Shown here piece by piece: positions 26,325 to 35,854 of a stretch of 64,000 nt of DNA; within the stretch, counting starts at the first letter, position 1, and every line of letters begins with the position of its first letter. Made by a program: the position numbers and the translations under genes. Where the stretch lies: NCBI RefSeq assembly GCF_016925635.1, contig NZ_CP070490.1, positions 124,001 through 188,000 of the forward strand, written 5' to 3'. The notes beneath the pieces are model-generated. The model saw only the letters and a list, made by a program, of their open reading frames with translations. It ran no database searches and was not told the DNA's origin. The stretch is from Lysinibacillus fusiformis. Its GTDB lineage: Bacteria; Bacillota; Bacilli; Bacillales_A; Planococcaceae.

Positions 26325-27032
26325 ATGAGCGGAATTTTTACATCAATGTTGCAGTTATGGCTTGAAATCCCTGCGTTGCTTGGCTATTTAAAGGGGCAAA
26401 CATTCCATAAACCCTTTTCAAAAGAAGAGGAAGCTGCTTGTATTGAACGATTTTTAGGTGGCGATGAGCAAGCGCGTCTTGACCTAATAGAACGTAATAT
26501 GAGGCTTGTCGCGCATGTCGTTAAAAAATTCCATCCAAAACATGAGCAACTCGATGATTATATTTCCATTGGAACAATTGGACTAATGAAAGCCGTTGAG
26601 AGCTATACCCCTGACAAAAAAACAAGACTTGCCACATATGCAGCTCGTTGCATTGAAAATGAAATTTTAATGCATTTGCGCACTCAAAAAAAAGTACAAA
26701 AAGACGTTTCACTATTTGAGCCGATTGGAACTGATAAAGATGGGAATGCACTGCAAATTCGTGATTTACTTCAGTGTGACGAAGAAAGTGCCACAGAGAA
26801 GCTAGAGCATAAAGAGCATGTAGCACAGTTATACCACTATTTGCATATGCTTGATGAACGTGAGCTCGAAATTGTGACACTACGTTATGGGTTAAATCAA
26901 CAGGATGCACTTACACAAAAGGAAATTGCAGCACGCTTAAATATTTCACGCAGCTATGTATCTCGCATTGAAAAAAGAGCACTCATTAAACTCTATCAAC
27001 TGTACAAACGAGACCAAAAAACTATCGAGTAA
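26325..27032 (+). CDS. sigK: Sporulation sigma factor SigK, uninterrupted
   Basis: The late mother-cell RNA polymerase sigma factor. It has region 2 with LIERNMRLVAHVVKKF and YISIGTIGLMKAVESY, then TYAARCIENEILMHLR, and region 4 with the helix-turn-helix ISRSYVSRIEKRALIKL. The N-terminal MSGIFTSMLQLWLEIPALLG is the hydrophobic pro-sequence of pro-SigK, removed by SpoIVFB in B. subtilis. It is 235 residues in one continuous frame, so there is no skin-type element splitting the gene. AAAGGATG lies upstream of ATG. A CATATACT sequence near 26286 may be part of a sporulation promoter. Confidence 0.94.
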   Translation: MSGIFTSMLQLWLEIPALLGYLKGQTFHKPFSKEEEAACIERFLGGDEQARLDLIERNMRLVAHVVKKFHPKHEQLDDYISIGTIGLMKAVESYTPDKKTRLATYAARCIENEILMHLRTQKKVQKDVSLFEPIGTDKDGNALQIRDLLQCDEESATEKLEHKEHVAQLYHYLHMLDERELEIVTLRYGLNQQDALTQKEIAARLNISRSYVSRIEKRALIKLYQLYKRDQKTIE

Positions 27033-27103
27033 TATATTGTAAAATGGCCATAAGAAAAATTCAATCCATCAATGGCGGAGAATGTGCCTATTTCATGGCA
27101 TAT

Positions 27104-27145
27104 AAAAAGCTCCCCTGCGACATGACTATGTCGCAAAGGAGCTTT
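27104..27145 (-). terminator. Minus-strand terminator of the 29-codon gene
   Basis: AAAGCTCC and CGACAT pair with ATGTCG and GGAGCTTT around a GACT loop. On the minus strand TTTTTATATG follows. It begins 10 bases beyond the stop of the small gene at 27155; it could also end sigK transcripts from the other side. Confidence 0.85.
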
Positions 27146-27154
27146 CCCGTCATA

Positions 27155-27244
27155 CTAATGTGCTGATTCCGAGAGTTCTGCTGAAATCAACGTACCTATT
27201 AAAGTTGTAATAATGACTACACCTACTGTTAAAAATAACATCAT
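27155..27244 (-). CDS. 29-residue single-helix membrane peptide
   Basis: A very short gene: ATG-ATG at 27244/27241, with GGGAGG 5 or 8 bases upstream. It encodes MMLFLTVGVVIITTLIGTLI followed by SAELSESAH, one membrane helix with a short polar tail. A strong terminator follows 10 bases after the stop, so gene and terminator look like one unit. It is downstream of mtnN in the same direction, but 117 bases away. Function is unknown. Confidence 0.55.
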   Translation of the reverse strand: MMLFLTVGVVIITTLIGTLISAELSESAH

Positions 27245-27361
27245 GAATGCCTCCCATTCTATTATGAAGAGATTTATTAATGTCAGTGTAGCATTTGTTT
27301 TTTGGAATAACTGTGATTTTTCTCACAGGATAAACCACACATTTTGACCATTTTGTGTAGT

Positions 27362-28054
27362 TTACAGTGAGGCAATTGCTTTTAATACTACCTGTGTTGA
27401 ATGCTTTGCAGCAACTGGTAAAAACTCATCGAAGCTAATATTCGATTCTTTACCTGCAATATCTGATAATGCGCGAATAACTACAAAAGGTGTAGCAAAC
27501 TGATAACAAACTTGTGCAACTGCAGCCGCTTCCATCTCTACAGCTTTCATTTGAGGGAAATGACGACGAACAGCCTCTACACGTTTAGGATCATTCATAA
27601 AAGCATCCCCAGAGCAAATTAAGCCAACGCCATACTGATGCTCTCCAACTGCCTTCACAGCCTCCTCAGCTGCCTTCATCAATTGCTCATCTGATTTATA
27701 TGCTGCTGGCATACCAGCCATTTGTCCAATTTCATAGCCAAAGATTGTGACATCTACATCATGGTGGCGAACTTCATCAGAAATGACAACAGCGCCTACC
27801 TCAAGTGCTTCATCATATCCACCTGCAGAGCCTGTATTAATCACAACATCAGGCTTAAACTCATGTAAAAGGATTGTCGTAGACATAGCAGCATTTACCT
27901 TACCGATACCGCTTTTTAATAAGACGACTTCCTTCCCCTCATAAGTTCCTGTTGTATACTCACTACCTGCAATTGTTGTGCTATGTGCATCGTTTAATGC
28001 TGCTCTTAGAAGCTCTACTTCCTCTTCCATTGCGCCGATTACTGCAATTTTCAT
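27362..28054 (-). CDS. mtnN: 5'-methylthioadenosine/S-adenosylhomocysteine nucleosidase
   Basis: MtnN hydrolyses methylthioadenosine and S-adenosylhomocysteine, recycling adenine and thiosugars. It is 230 residues. [16 protein letters not shown] opens the fold, INTGSAGG marks the substrate loop, and [12 protein letters not shown] with the following IRALSDIAG supplies the catalytic Glu and Asp. It follows yrrS on the same strand, as in B. subtilis, and its cysteine-salvage role fits the sulfur genes elsewhere in the window. Confidence 0.96.
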   Translation of the reverse strand: MKIAVIGAMEEEVELLRAALNDAHSTTIAGSEYTTGTYEGKEVVLLKSGIGKVNAAMSTTILLHEFKPDVVINTGSAGGYDEALEVGAVVISDEVRHHDVDVTIFGYEIGQMAGMPAAYKSDEQLMKAAEEAVKAVGEHQYGVGLICSGDAFMNDPKRVEAVRRHFPQMKAVEMEAAAVAQVCYQFATPFVVIRALSDIAGKESNISFDEFLPVAAKHSTQVVLKAIASL

Positions 28055-28113
28055 GTACTGTTACTTCCCTTCTTTATCAACTCTATTAAAAATAATCAAA
28101 AGAGTGATTTTCG

Positions 28114-28773
28114 TCAATAGGCGCCTTCTAATGTATTTAGTTGCTCTAGCTTCACAGGCATCCAACCTTCATTATCAACCCATTCCATGCTTACACGATA
28201 CATTTGAGATTTATCATTGCTCGAAACAGTAGCAATGGATGAATTAGGACCACCATTGTTTTGCATACGCCAGATAATCATATTGCTTTGGTCGATACCT
28301 GTCACAGTTGCTACGGTTGCTACCTTTTCAGCCCAGTCTACTGATTTGTCATTATATGAAGACACATGCTGACCTGTTTGTGTTGTAGGTGTTGGCTGCC
28401 AATTTTTATTCGTGATGACCTTTTCAACAATTGGATTATCTGATGTTGATTCTTCTGGTGTGCCTTGTTCTTCCGGAGATGTCTCAGGTTCTGATTCTTG
28501 CTCTGAAGGTTTATCTTCTTCTACAGCAAGATCTTTCTCTTCTTCATTCGACGGTTCTTTCTCTACGTCTTTTTCGGCATCGCCGCTCTGTTCCTCTTGA
28601 GCTGGTTCCTCTTTCACTGCTTGATCTGCATCATCTTGCCATTTAAACACATAGGTTGCTGTGATAATAATAAGTACAACCACAACACCAATTAAAACAT
28701 TCAATAGTTTATCTAGCTTTTTATTACGAGATGGCTGCAAATGACGACCACTTCGAGTTTGTCGTTCACTCAT
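28114..28773 (-). CDS. yrrS: YrrS family (DUF1510) membrane-anchored protein
   Basis: A 219-residue protein with a basic cytoplasmic N-terminus, one membrane helix (LLNVLIGVVVVLIIITATYVF, about 25-45), a long Glu-rich linker (55-110) and a C-terminal extracellular DUF1510 domain (WQPTPTTQTG ... WRMQNNGG ... VSMEWVDNEGWMPVKLEQL). B. subtilis YrrS is linked to cell-wall or sporulation functions, but its role is not settled. GAGGGGGAG precedes the ATG. It lies between greA and mtnN. Confidence 0.85.
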   Translation of the reverse strand: MSERQTRSGRHLQPSRNKKLDKLLNVLIGVVVVLIIITATYVFKWQDDADQAVKEEPAQEEQSGDAEKDVEKEPSNEEEKDLAVEEDKPSEQESEPETSPEEQGTPEESTSDNPIVEKVITNKNWQPTPTTQTGQHVSSYNDKSVDWAEKVATVATVTGIDQSNMIIWRMQNNGGPNSSIATVSSNDKSQMYRVSMEWVDNEGWMPVKLEQLNTLEGAY

Positions 28774-28862
28774 AATGTCTCCCCCTCTCTAGCAAATATT
28801 CTATCAAGTTCGACAGCACTTGCAAAATAATTATACTCACTATTTTACTACATAGCTTTCAC

Positions 28863-28907
28863 TCTAAAAATGGTACAAGCAGTCAGCCAAAGGCTAACTG
28901 CTTGTAC
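28863..28907 (-). terminator. greA terminator
   Basis: GTACAAGCAG..AGCC pairs with GGCT..CTGCTTGTAC around a three-base loop; on the minus strand ATTTTTAG follows. Confidence 0.85.
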
Positions 28908-28916
28908 ATATACAAA

Positions 28917-29405
28917 TTATTTAATTGAAAGAATTTTCACTTTCATTTCGCCACCAGGTGTTTGAACGACAACCTCTTCACCTTCAGCACGACCAAGTAG
29001 ACCTTTTGCAATTGGGGATTCATTCGAAATACGGAATTCCATAGGATCTGCCTCAGCAGAACCAACAATTGTATAAGATTCTTCATCTGTTGATGGCTTA
29101 CCATTAATGATTTCTACAAATGTAACCGTTTTCCCTAGTGATACTACACTGTTATCTGTCTCATCCTCAGAAATAATCACCGCGTTACGAATCATTGATT
29201 TTAATGTAGAAATACGACCTTCTAAAAAGGCTTGTTCTTCTTTTGCTGAATCGTACTCAGCGTTTTCAGAAAGATCTCCAAAATCACGTGCTATTTTAAT
29301 ACGTTCAACGATTTCTTTACGTGTTTCAGTTTCTAATTTTACTAATTCTTCTTCTAATTTACGTTTCCCCTCAGCTGTCATAGGGTACTGTTTTTCATTT
29401 GCCAA
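28917..29405 (-). CDS. greA: Transcription elongation factor GreA
   Basis: GreA enters the RNA polymerase secondary channel and triggers cleavage of backtracked transcripts. The N-terminal coiled coil ends in the acidic tip [18 protein letters not shown]. The C-terminal FKBP-like domain includes [16 protein letters not shown]. It is 162 residues and starts with TTG at 29405 behind AAGGAGTG. It sits downstream of udk. Confidence 0.97.
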   Translation of the reverse strand: MANEKQYPMTAEGKRKLEEELVKLETETRKEIVERIKIARDFGDLSENAEYDSAKEEQAFLEGRISTLKSMIRNAVIISEDETDNSVVSLGKTVTFVEIINGKPSTDEESYTIVGSAEADPMEFRISNESPIAKGLLGRAEGEEVVVQTPGGEMKVKILSIK

Positions 29406-29580
29406 AGTCCTTCACTCCTTGTTTCTTCAATATAAAAACATAAAACTCGACTAAATGCGTAGAAGATGCATTTAATCGAATTTTATTATTTTTAAACGTT
29501 TTCAAATTACGCTTTGACCTAATAGTATGCATGCTTTTTCAAAATATGCATGTAAATATTGTCAATACCACTCTATCTTA

Positions 29581-30219
29581 TTACAATACGTTGTCGGTTT
29601 CAAGAATAGTTTTAATTTTCGTTACCATTAAATCAATCGCCACCTCATTATCCCCACCTTCAGGAATAATGATATCAGCATAACGTTTGGTTGGTTCAAT
29701 AAATAAATTATGCATTGGTCGAACTGCCGATAAATACTGCTCGATCACTGAATCCGTTGTACGTCCACGCTCTTTAATATCACGCATGATGCGACGAATA
29801 ATGCGTAAATCTGAATCTGTATCCACGAATAATTTGATATCCATTAAATCACGTAAATCAGCATCCTCTAGCACTAGAATACCTTCTAGTATAATAACAT
29901 CTACTGGTTCAACATGGATAACTTCTTCTGCTCGTGTATGCTGGACATAATCATAAACAGGTTTTTCAATTGGTTGACGCACTAACAATTTTTTTATGTG
30001 CTCAATTAATAAATCATTATCGAAAGCTAACGGATGATCGTAGTTTGTTCCTAAGCGTTCTTCAAATGTTAAATGACTTTGATCCTTGTAATAAAAATCT
30101 TGTTCAATTACCACAACAGAATGCTCACGGAAAACATCATAAATGGCGCGCGTCACACTCGTTTTTCCTGAGCATGAGCCACCTGCGATTCCGATGACAA
30201 CAGGACGCTTCACTGCCAT
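29581..30219 (-). CDS. udk: Uridine kinase
   Basis: Udk phosphorylates uridine and cytidine in pyrimidine salvage. The P-loop is [18 protein letters not shown] near the N-terminus, followed by [16 protein letters not shown] and the lid residues [12 protein letters not shown]. It is 212 residues. Its ATG overlaps the trhP2 stop (TAATG), indicating translational coupling. Confidence 0.96.
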   Translation of the reverse strand: MAVKRPVVIGIAGGSCSGKTSVTRAIYDVFREHSVVVIEQDFYYKDQSHLTFEERLGTNYDHPLAFDNDLLIEHIKKLLVRQPIEKPVYDYVQHTRAEEVIHVEPVDVIILEGILVLEDADLRDLMDIKLFVDTDSDLRIIRRIMRDIKERGRTTDSVIEQYLSAVRPMHNLFIEPTKRYADIIIPEGGDNEVAIDLMVTKIKTILETDNVL

Positions 30220-31499
30220 TAGTTATTCTCCTTTCGCATCATGTTATGCGGTTTCAATAGTGTGTCGCATTTAAATTTAACAATTTGTAGTGGGTGACGA
30301 GCTGCATCTAGGCTATTGCCATCCTCATCCCAAATTTCGCCCATTGTTAAACGGAAATTCTCAATTTCAGGACCAAAGAATTCTACTTCGTCACCAGGTT
30401 TAAAATAATTACGTTGTTGCATTGTCACTATTTTTGTTTCTGGATCATGATCTAAAATAAGACCAGCAAATTCATAGGTTGTTTTACGTCCATGCACACC
30501 AAACATTTGCTCCTCAACGCCAGGTGCATCATGGAAGAATGCTTCAGCCGTATCACGGTTAGCACATTTGTCTAATTCCTCTAGCCATTCCCGTTTAATG
30601 TTAAAGTTTTCTGGATCTGCACAATAGGCATCAATTACTTTACGGTACACAGAAACGACTGTCGCTACATAGTGAATGGATTTCATACGACCTTCGACTT
30701 TTAACGAGTCGATACCAAGCTCAATCATATGAGGAATCGCTTCAATTAATTTCAAGTCTTTCGGACTCATCGCAAATGGTGCATGACTATCATCGAAAAG
30801 TGCTTTTTCTTCACCATCTTCTAGTTCATATAGATCATAGTCCCAGCGGCATGATTGGCAGCATCCCCCTCGGTTTGAGTCACGAGCCGTCATATGATTA
30901 GATAGAACGCAACGACCAGAGTAGGCAATACACATTGCGCCATGAACGAAGGCCTCAATTTCAATATCCACCTTTTCCTTCATCAGCTTCATTTCTTCTC
31001 CGCCTACTTCACGTGCTAAAACGACACGATGTAAGCCTTCTTCTTTCCAGTACTGAACGGCCTTCCAGTTGGACAGCGATTGCTGTGTGGAAAGGTGAAT
31101 TTCAAGCTTAGGTGCTGCTGTGCGACATGTTTCGATAATGAGTGGGTCTGCTACAATAATACCCGTTACCCCGACTGATTCAATGTCCTTTAAATAACGT
31201 TCTAAGCCATCCATATTTTCATTATGGGCAAAAATATTTGTCGTTACATATATTTTTGCTCCATATCGATTGGCAAATTCTACACCTTCACGCATCTCTT
31301 CAATGGAGAAGTTATCCGCATTCGAACGTAGACCAAACTCTCGCCCACCGATAAATACTGCATCTGCTCCGTAATGAACAGCTACTTTTAATTTCTCTAA
31401 GCTACCTGCTGGGGCAAGTAACTCTGGTTTTTTAGTAATGACACGTTTACCGTCGACAATCTCACGGATTTTGTCATTTTGCTCTAACGCTAATGCCAT
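30219..31499 (-). CDS. trhP2: U32-family tRNA hydroxylation protein (YrrO/TrhP2)
   Basis: Called a peptidase by old family naming, but homologues of the U32 family (YrrO in B. subtilis, TrhP in E. coli) are needed to hydroxylate U34 of tRNA to ho5U. The 426 residues begin with [20 protein letters not shown] and include a Cys cluster ([12 protein letters not shown] ... NRGGCCQSC) that fits an iron-sulfur site, then [20 protein letters not shown] and the signature [16 protein letters not shown] precedes the ATG. It is followed by udk and preceded by trhP1 and trmR, the same order as yrrM-yrrN-yrrO-udk. Confidence 0.9.
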   Translation of the reverse strand: MALALEQNDKIREIVDGKRVITKKPELLAPAGSLEKLKVAVHYGADAVFIGGREFGLRSNADNFSIEEMREGVEFANRYGAKIYVTTNIFAHNENMDGLERYLKDIESVGVTGIIVADPLIIETCRTAAPKLEIHLSTQQSLSNWKAVQYWKEEGLHRVVLAREVGGEEMKLMKEKVDIEIEAFVHGAMCIAYSGRCVLSNHMTARDSNRGGCCQSCRWDYDLYELEDGEEKALFDDSHAPFAMSPKDLKLIEAIPHMIELGIDSLKVEGRMKSIHYVATVVSVYRKVIDAYCADPENFNIKREWLEELDKCANRDTAEAFFHDAPGVEEQMFGVHGRKTTYEFAGLILDHDPETKIVTMQQRNYFKPGDEVEFFGPEIENFRLTMGEIWDEDGNSLDAARHPLQIVKFKCDTLLKPHNMMRKENN

Positions 31500-31512
31500 G
31501 GTATTGCCCCTC

Positions 31513-32445
31513 CTAGTAAACTGTTTCCTTGAAGATAAAGCCTGTATCTAATGGTCTAATGGCTGGTTGAATATCTTCAATTTTTGCTAATAAATCATCT
31601 TTGATCTCTTCATACGCTTCTTCTGACTCGTCAAAATACGTATCGATTGCTTTTCGATAAGCTTCTGTTACCGCTACCACATAGTCTGGAGCTTGAAGAA
31701 CACCTTCAATTTTCAGAGCATGGATGCCACCTTCAAATAATTCACCAAGCTCATCAATAATACACATATCATTTGGACTGAAAATATGTGTACCGTTTAC
31801 ATCTTCATATATTGGATATTTATTATTTCGTTCATCATCATGTAGGAACATATTACGATTATCTTGGCGATTTTCAATAGCCATTACTTTATCTTGATAT
31901 AAGAAATAATGGCCGAGTAATGGACGTTTAGATTGGAACATACATGTCATCCCATGTACTTGTACTTCAATCTCCATCTCGGTATTTTCTTTAATTTCTA
32001 ATACTTCATCAAGAGAAAGCTCACGTGCTAACACGGCACGCGTTGCACCACGTTTCCCCCAGTAATTAGCCGTAAACCAGTTTGTAGCCGTCGTTTCTGG
32101 ATTCCAATGTAATGGAATCGTAACATCTTGCTCTTGGCGAATAATGAGTACCGCTGGATCACCATAAATTAAACGATCCACCCCGATACGTTGCATTTCT
32201 TTTAAATAGTCAGCAAGTGCCTCTAGCTTCTCATTATGGAAAAGGGCATTGACTGCAACATACACCTTTTTACCTGCTGCGTGAATAAGCTTCGTTGCTT
32301 CTTCCACTTCTTCAACAGAAAACTCCCCTGCTAGACGTAGACCAAATTGTTGTTCACCTATAACAAAAGCATCTGCTCCAGCTTCTAAAAGTGCTTTTAT
32401 ATGTTCTAATGATTGTGGTGTCACAAGCAATTCTGGTTTTTTCAT
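31513..32445 (-). CDS. trhP1: U32-family tRNA hydroxylation protein (YrrN/TrhP1)
   Basis: The shorter U32 partner, 310 residues, starting at MKKPELLVTPQSLEHIKALL. In B. subtilis YrrN and YrrO act together in forming 5-hydroxyuridine at tRNA position 34. It shares GADAFVIGEQQFGLRL, VQVHGMTCMFQSKRPL and ALKIEGVLQAPDYV with YrrN. It has fewer Cys than its larger partner. ATG at 32445 has GAGGTGA upstream, inside the end of trmR, so an earlier in-frame ATG is rejected. Confidence 0.88.
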   Translation of the reverse strand: MKKPELLVTPQSLEHIKALLEAGADAFVIGEQQFGLRLAGEFSVEEVEEATKLIHAAGKKVYVAVNALFHNEKLEALADYLKEMQRIGVDRLIYGDPAVLIIRQEQDVTIPLHWNPETTATNWFTANYWGKRGATRAVLARELSLDEVLEIKENTEMEIEVQVHGMTCMFQSKRPLLGHYFLYQDKVMAIENRQDNRNMFLHDDERNNKYPIYEDVNGTHIFSPNDMCIIDELGELFEGGIHALKIEGVLQAPDYVVAVTEAYRKAIDTYFDESEEAYEEIKDDLLAKIEDIQPAIRPLDTGFIFKETVY

Positions 32446-32450
32446 AGTAG

Positions 32451-33083
32451 TCACCTCTTCAAACATAGTAATAAACCGTCACCGACTGGTAAAAAAGCAC
32501 TTGTATAATCTGGGTGCTGCATAATCCAATCCGTGAAGTTTTTTAAATTGCGAATCATTGTGCGCTTACGACGTGGAACATCCTTCAACTCTAAATCAGA
32601 CAAGCCATGCATGTACATATTATCGATATATAATACCCCACCTGATTTTACTAAAGGAGCGTATTTTTCAAAAAAGCGTTGGTATTGTCCCTTCGCAGCA
32701 TCAATAAAGACAGCATCAAAAGTCGTATCGATGGCCTTATCGTCCACCTCTAAAGCGTCCCCCTCAATGACCGTAATTCGATCTGATACAGTCGAACGTT
32801 TAATATAGGCTTTTGCCCTTGTTACACGATCTTGATCACGTTCAATTGTAACAATTTGGACATTGGGCAATGCCTCTGCCATACGAATAGCAGAGTAACC
32901 AATTGCCGTACCTATTTCTAAAATTTTTGTCGGATTTTGAATACGCAACAGTTGATTTAATGCATCTATACCTGCAAGTTGCATAATCGGTACATGATTC
33001 TCCTCCGCATAGGCTTCTATTTCTAAAAGCAATTCATTACGTGGCTGTATAAATGATTGTATATATGCATCTGATAATTCCAT
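32451..33083 (-). CDS. trmR: tRNA 5-hydroxyuridine methyltransferase (YrrM/TrmR)
   Basis: A SAM-dependent O-methyltransferase of 210 residues. Motif I is KILEIGTAIGYSAIRMAEAL and the metal/acid motif is FDAVFIDAAKGQYQRFF, as in catechol-type O-methyltransferases. Its B. subtilis orthologue converts ho5U34 to mo5U34 in tRNA. The next two genes make the ho5U substrate, so the three form one modification pathway. ATG at 33083 has GAGGGTGG upstream; the ATG 15 bases earlier does not. Confidence 0.9.
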   Translation of the reverse strand: MELSDAYIQSFIQPRNELLLEIEAYAEENHVPIMQLAGIDALNQLLRIQNPTKILEIGTAIGYSAIRMAEALPNVQIVTIERDQDRVTRAKAYIKRSTVSDRITVIEGDALEVDDKAIDTTFDAVFIDAAKGQYQRFFEKYAPLVKSGGVLYIDNMYMHGLSDLELKDVPRRKRTMIRNLKNFTDWIMQHPDYTSAFLPVGDGLLLCLKR

Positions 33084-33298
33084 TGTTTCCACCCTCATTT
33101 AAAAGGCAACGAGCGTTTGTCGTTGTCTGTACTTCATCATTTATCAACAAAAAGAAAAGGACCAAACGTGATGTCTTGGTACTTTGCCATACAAAAATGA
33201 GCAATTGCTTAGATATGCTCAAACAATTGCCACCACGCATATTTGTCCCGCATAAATGAACGGATTGATCAAAAATCACACTTTATAATAGCATGAAA

Positions 33299-33330
33299 AT
33301 AGAAGGAAAGCTATTTTTCTTTCCTTCTAT
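33299..33330 (-). terminator. Terminator downstream of mltG
   Basis: ATAGAAGGAAAG (33299-33310) pairs with CTTTCCTTCTAT (33319-33330), with TTTTC following on the minus strand, 40 bases beyond the mltG stop. Confidence 0.75.
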
Positions 33331-33369
33331 TCCTCTGTTTGCTATATGATTTTTATTCTTCCTATACGT

Positions 33370-34497
33370 TTACTCTTCTTTTCGTAAATATTTTTCTACC
33401 TTCTGCAAATGTTCATCATATGTTTTCGAGAAGTGGTTGACACCCTCTTTATCTGCTAAGAAGTAGAAATAATCTGTTTGACTTGGATTTAATGATGCCT
33501 CAATCGAAGTCTTACCTGCGCCTGCAATTGGACCAGGTGGTAAACCTTTATTTTTGTAAGTGTTATAGGCATTGTCCACTTCTAAATCTTCATATAGAAC
33601 ACGATCTTTATGATCACCCAGTGCATATAACACGGTTGGGTCTGTTTGTAGAGGCATACCTTCATTGATTCGATTATAGAAGACACTCGCGATAGTCTCT
33701 CGATCTGTTTGAGCAGTCGCTTCTTCTTCCAATAATGAGGCAAACGTTAACAGCTGATGCACTGACATTTGTTTTTCGGCTAAAACATCACTATAGTTCT
33801 TCACCACATTATTCATGGCCGCTATCATCTCTTCTACAATGGCTTGTAAAGATGGTTTTTCTTCATAATAAGAATACGTAGCTGGATAGAAATAGCCCTC
33901 TAAATCATAGCGAATATTGTCAGCTAAAACGGCCTCTGTAACTAGCTCAGGGTAATTAGCCATCATTTGTTGAACAAATGTGTCACTCGTCACAAGATCC
34001 ATAAATTCTTTTTGTGTGTACGGTGTTTTCTTTTCAATCACTTTCCCAATTTGTTCAAGTGTTAAGCCTTCTGGTACTGTCATCGTAAAGACAGGCTTAC
34101 GATATACCTTCCCTGTTTTCAAGCTTTCAATGAGTTCATCAAATGTCATTGCCTGTGTTAAATCATAATTTCCCGCTTGAAATTGTGATTCATTTTTAAA
34201 TTTTGCATAGTATTTAAAAACACGTGCATCTTTTATGACACCTTTTTTCTCTAGTAGTGTTGAAATGGAGGACAAACTAGAACCAATTGGTACTTCCACC
34301 GCAATTGTCTTCGTTGCATTAGGGTCTAGTGGTTTTAGTGCACCCTTCACATAATTGTACCCAAATAAACCAGCACCCCCAATTATAAGTACGAAAACAA
34401 TGGCAATAATGGCGACGATTTTTCTCACGATTTTTACCTCAGATTTTCTTTCCTGCATTTTTGAAAACATTTCTTGTTTTTTAGAACCGTTATCCAC
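33370..34497 (-). CDS. mltG: Endolytic transglycosylase MltG
   Basis: MltG cleaves nascent peptidoglycan strands at the membrane and so ends glycan polymerisation. A short cytoplasmic N-terminus precedes one membrane helix (IVAIIAIVFVLIIGGAGLFG), then a LysM-like region and the YceG domain. The catalytic region LLTFASLLEEEATAQTDRE holds the expected Glu, followed by VFYNRINEGMPLQTDPTVLY and the conserved GLPPGPIAGAGK. GTG at 34497 has GGGGGG 6 bases before it; an upstream GTG at 34515 overlaps no ribosome site. This is yrrL in B. subtilis. Confidence 0.94.
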   Translation of the reverse strand: MDNGSKKQEMFSKMQERKSEVKIVRKIVAIIAIVFVLIIGGAGLFGYNYVKGALKPLDPNATKTIAVEVPIGSSLSSISTLLEKKGVIKDARVFKYYAKFKNESQFQAGNYDLTQAMTFDELIESLKTGKVYRKPVFTMTVPEGLTLEQIGKVIEKKTPYTQKEFMDLVTSDTFVQQMMANYPELVTEAVLADNIRYDLEGYFYPATYSYYEEKPSLQAIVEEMIAAMNNVVKNYSDVLAEKQMSVHQLLTFASLLEEEATAQTDRETIASVFYNRINEGMPLQTDPTVLYALGDHKDRVLYEDLEVDNAYNTYKNKGLPPGPIAGAGKTSIEASLNPSQTDYFYFLADKEGVNHFSKTYDEHLQKVEKYLRKEE

Positions 34498-34586
34498 GGG
34501 TTTCCCCCCTATCACTATTCAATATCATACTAGAAATCAACTTTCACGACAAACAGAAATCGACAATTCAGGAGAAATTGCATATG

Positions 34587-34620
34587 TAAAAAAATCTGCC
34601 AGCTATTTTTGCTGGCAGAT
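34587..34620 (-). terminator. Terminator of the sulfur operon
   Basis: ATCTGCCAGC (34594-34603) pairs with GCTGGCAGAT (34611-34620). On the minus strand a run of seven T follows. It lies 46 bases beyond the last gene of the operon. Confidence 0.88.
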
Positions 34621-34666
34621 CCCCTCTCTACAAACCTTTTACGGTTCAGAATCTTCATTATATATA

Positions 34667-35854
34667 CTATAATTGAAAAGTTTCTCGCTTCTTATCGACA
34701 AGTAATCCCATCGCAAGTTGAGATATAACCACATCATCTGCTGGCGGATTAAAGCGGCTACATTGAACATCTCTAAATAGACGTTGGATTTTGTTTTCTT
34801 TAGATAGACTACGTCCCCCTACAACCTGCATAGCTTTTGTTACAATATCAATGGCGTAATTACAAATAACATACTTTGCAATACTAACAGACTCCGATAG
34901 TTGCTCCTTAAGAACTGGATTTTGTTCAACCTGTGTTGCAATACTATACAATGTTCTTCGTGCAGTTTGATAAAGTACTTCTATTTCACCAATTTTTTGC
35001 TGAACATGACCAGCATGAGCGATTGTATTTTCTAAGCTATGTGAATACGTATTTTTAGCAAAATCAATGGCATAATCTCTTGCTGCTCCTGCCACCCCTA
35101 AATAAACGGCTGGAATCTCTAACGAGTACACGCGACCATCAGCTAAAAAACGATTAACTTCATTTGGACGATGTCTGTAAAGTAACGCTGCTTCTGGTAC
35201 AAACGTGTCATGAAAAATAATATCATGACTGCCCGTTGCTCTCATGCCCATCGCATCCCATGTTTCAACAATTTCCACTTGTTCATTTTTAGTAATGAGA
35301 AACTCAGCTGTTAGATTTTCTTCTTCCAGATAAGCAATAATGGTGAATTGTTTTAAAATCGGCGCTAATGAAGCAAATGCCTTTTCACCAGTAATGCAAT
35401 ATCCTCCCGGTACCTTTTTAGCGATTGTACCAGGTAAACTCCCTCGAGAAATATTCCCCTTTCCACGTTCACTGTTAATAATATTCAAAAGTGAGCCTTC
35501 CTCTACTGCTTTTCGGCATAATTCTGCAAAGATAGGCTCTGGCCATGTTTTCGCCTCACGAACATTCAAAAACGTCAATAAGTGCCAGCCAACAGATAAT
35601 GCAGTAGACGCATCACCTCTAGCTAATTGTTCTTGGACTAATAACATTTCGTATAGAGAAATTTCTTCTCCACCGTATTTTAAAGGCACTGTTAATCGAA
35701 AATAACCTGCATCTTCTAAAATCTTAAAATGCTCAAATGGAAATTCTCCACTCTCATCATATTGATTAGCTGTATTCTCAATTTGTTTCGCTAAATTCTG
35801 AGCATATTGAACAAGCCTTTGCTCTCGTTCATTTCGAATAAAAATATCAATCAT
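34667..35854 (-). CDS. Acyl-CoA dehydrogenase-fold flavin monooxygenase (DszC/SfnB-like)
   Basis: A 395-residue protein with the acyl-CoA dehydrogenase fold: an N-terminal helical domain, a beta domain with GYCITGEKAFASLAP and MGMRATGSHDIIF, and a C-terminal helical bundle ending MQVVGGRSLSKENKIQRLFRD. It lacks the glutamate-base context typical of true acyl-CoA dehydrogenases, as far as can be read, and its setting points to the reduced-flavin monooxygenase branch (DszC, SfnB, YdbM). Its ATG overlaps the stop of the LLM monooxygenase (ATGA). It is the last gene of the sulfur operon. Confidence 0.8.
   Translation of the reverse strand: MIDIFIRNEREQRLVQYAQNLAKQIENTANQYDESGEFPFEHFKILEDAGYFRLTVPLKYGGEEISLYEMLLVQEQLARGDASTALSVGWHLLTFLNVREAKTWPEPIFAELCRKAVEEGSLLNIINSERGKGNISRGSLPGTIAKKVPGGYCITGEKAFASLAPILKQFTIIAYLEEENLTAEFLITKNEQVEIVETWDAMGMRATGSHDIIFHDTFVPEAALLYRHRPNEVNRFLADGRVYSLEIPAVYLGVAGAARDYAIDFAKNTYSHSLENTIAHAGHVQQKIGEIEVLYQTARRTLYSIATQVEQNPVLKEQLSESVSIAKYVICNYAIDIVTKAMQVVGGRSLSKENKIQRLFRDVQCSRFNPPADDVVISQLAMGLLVDKKRETFQL

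Noticed and set aside
27150-27338. 62-codon minus-strand frame
   Set aside because: It lacks a ribosome site, while the overlapping 29-codon frame has one plus a terminator.
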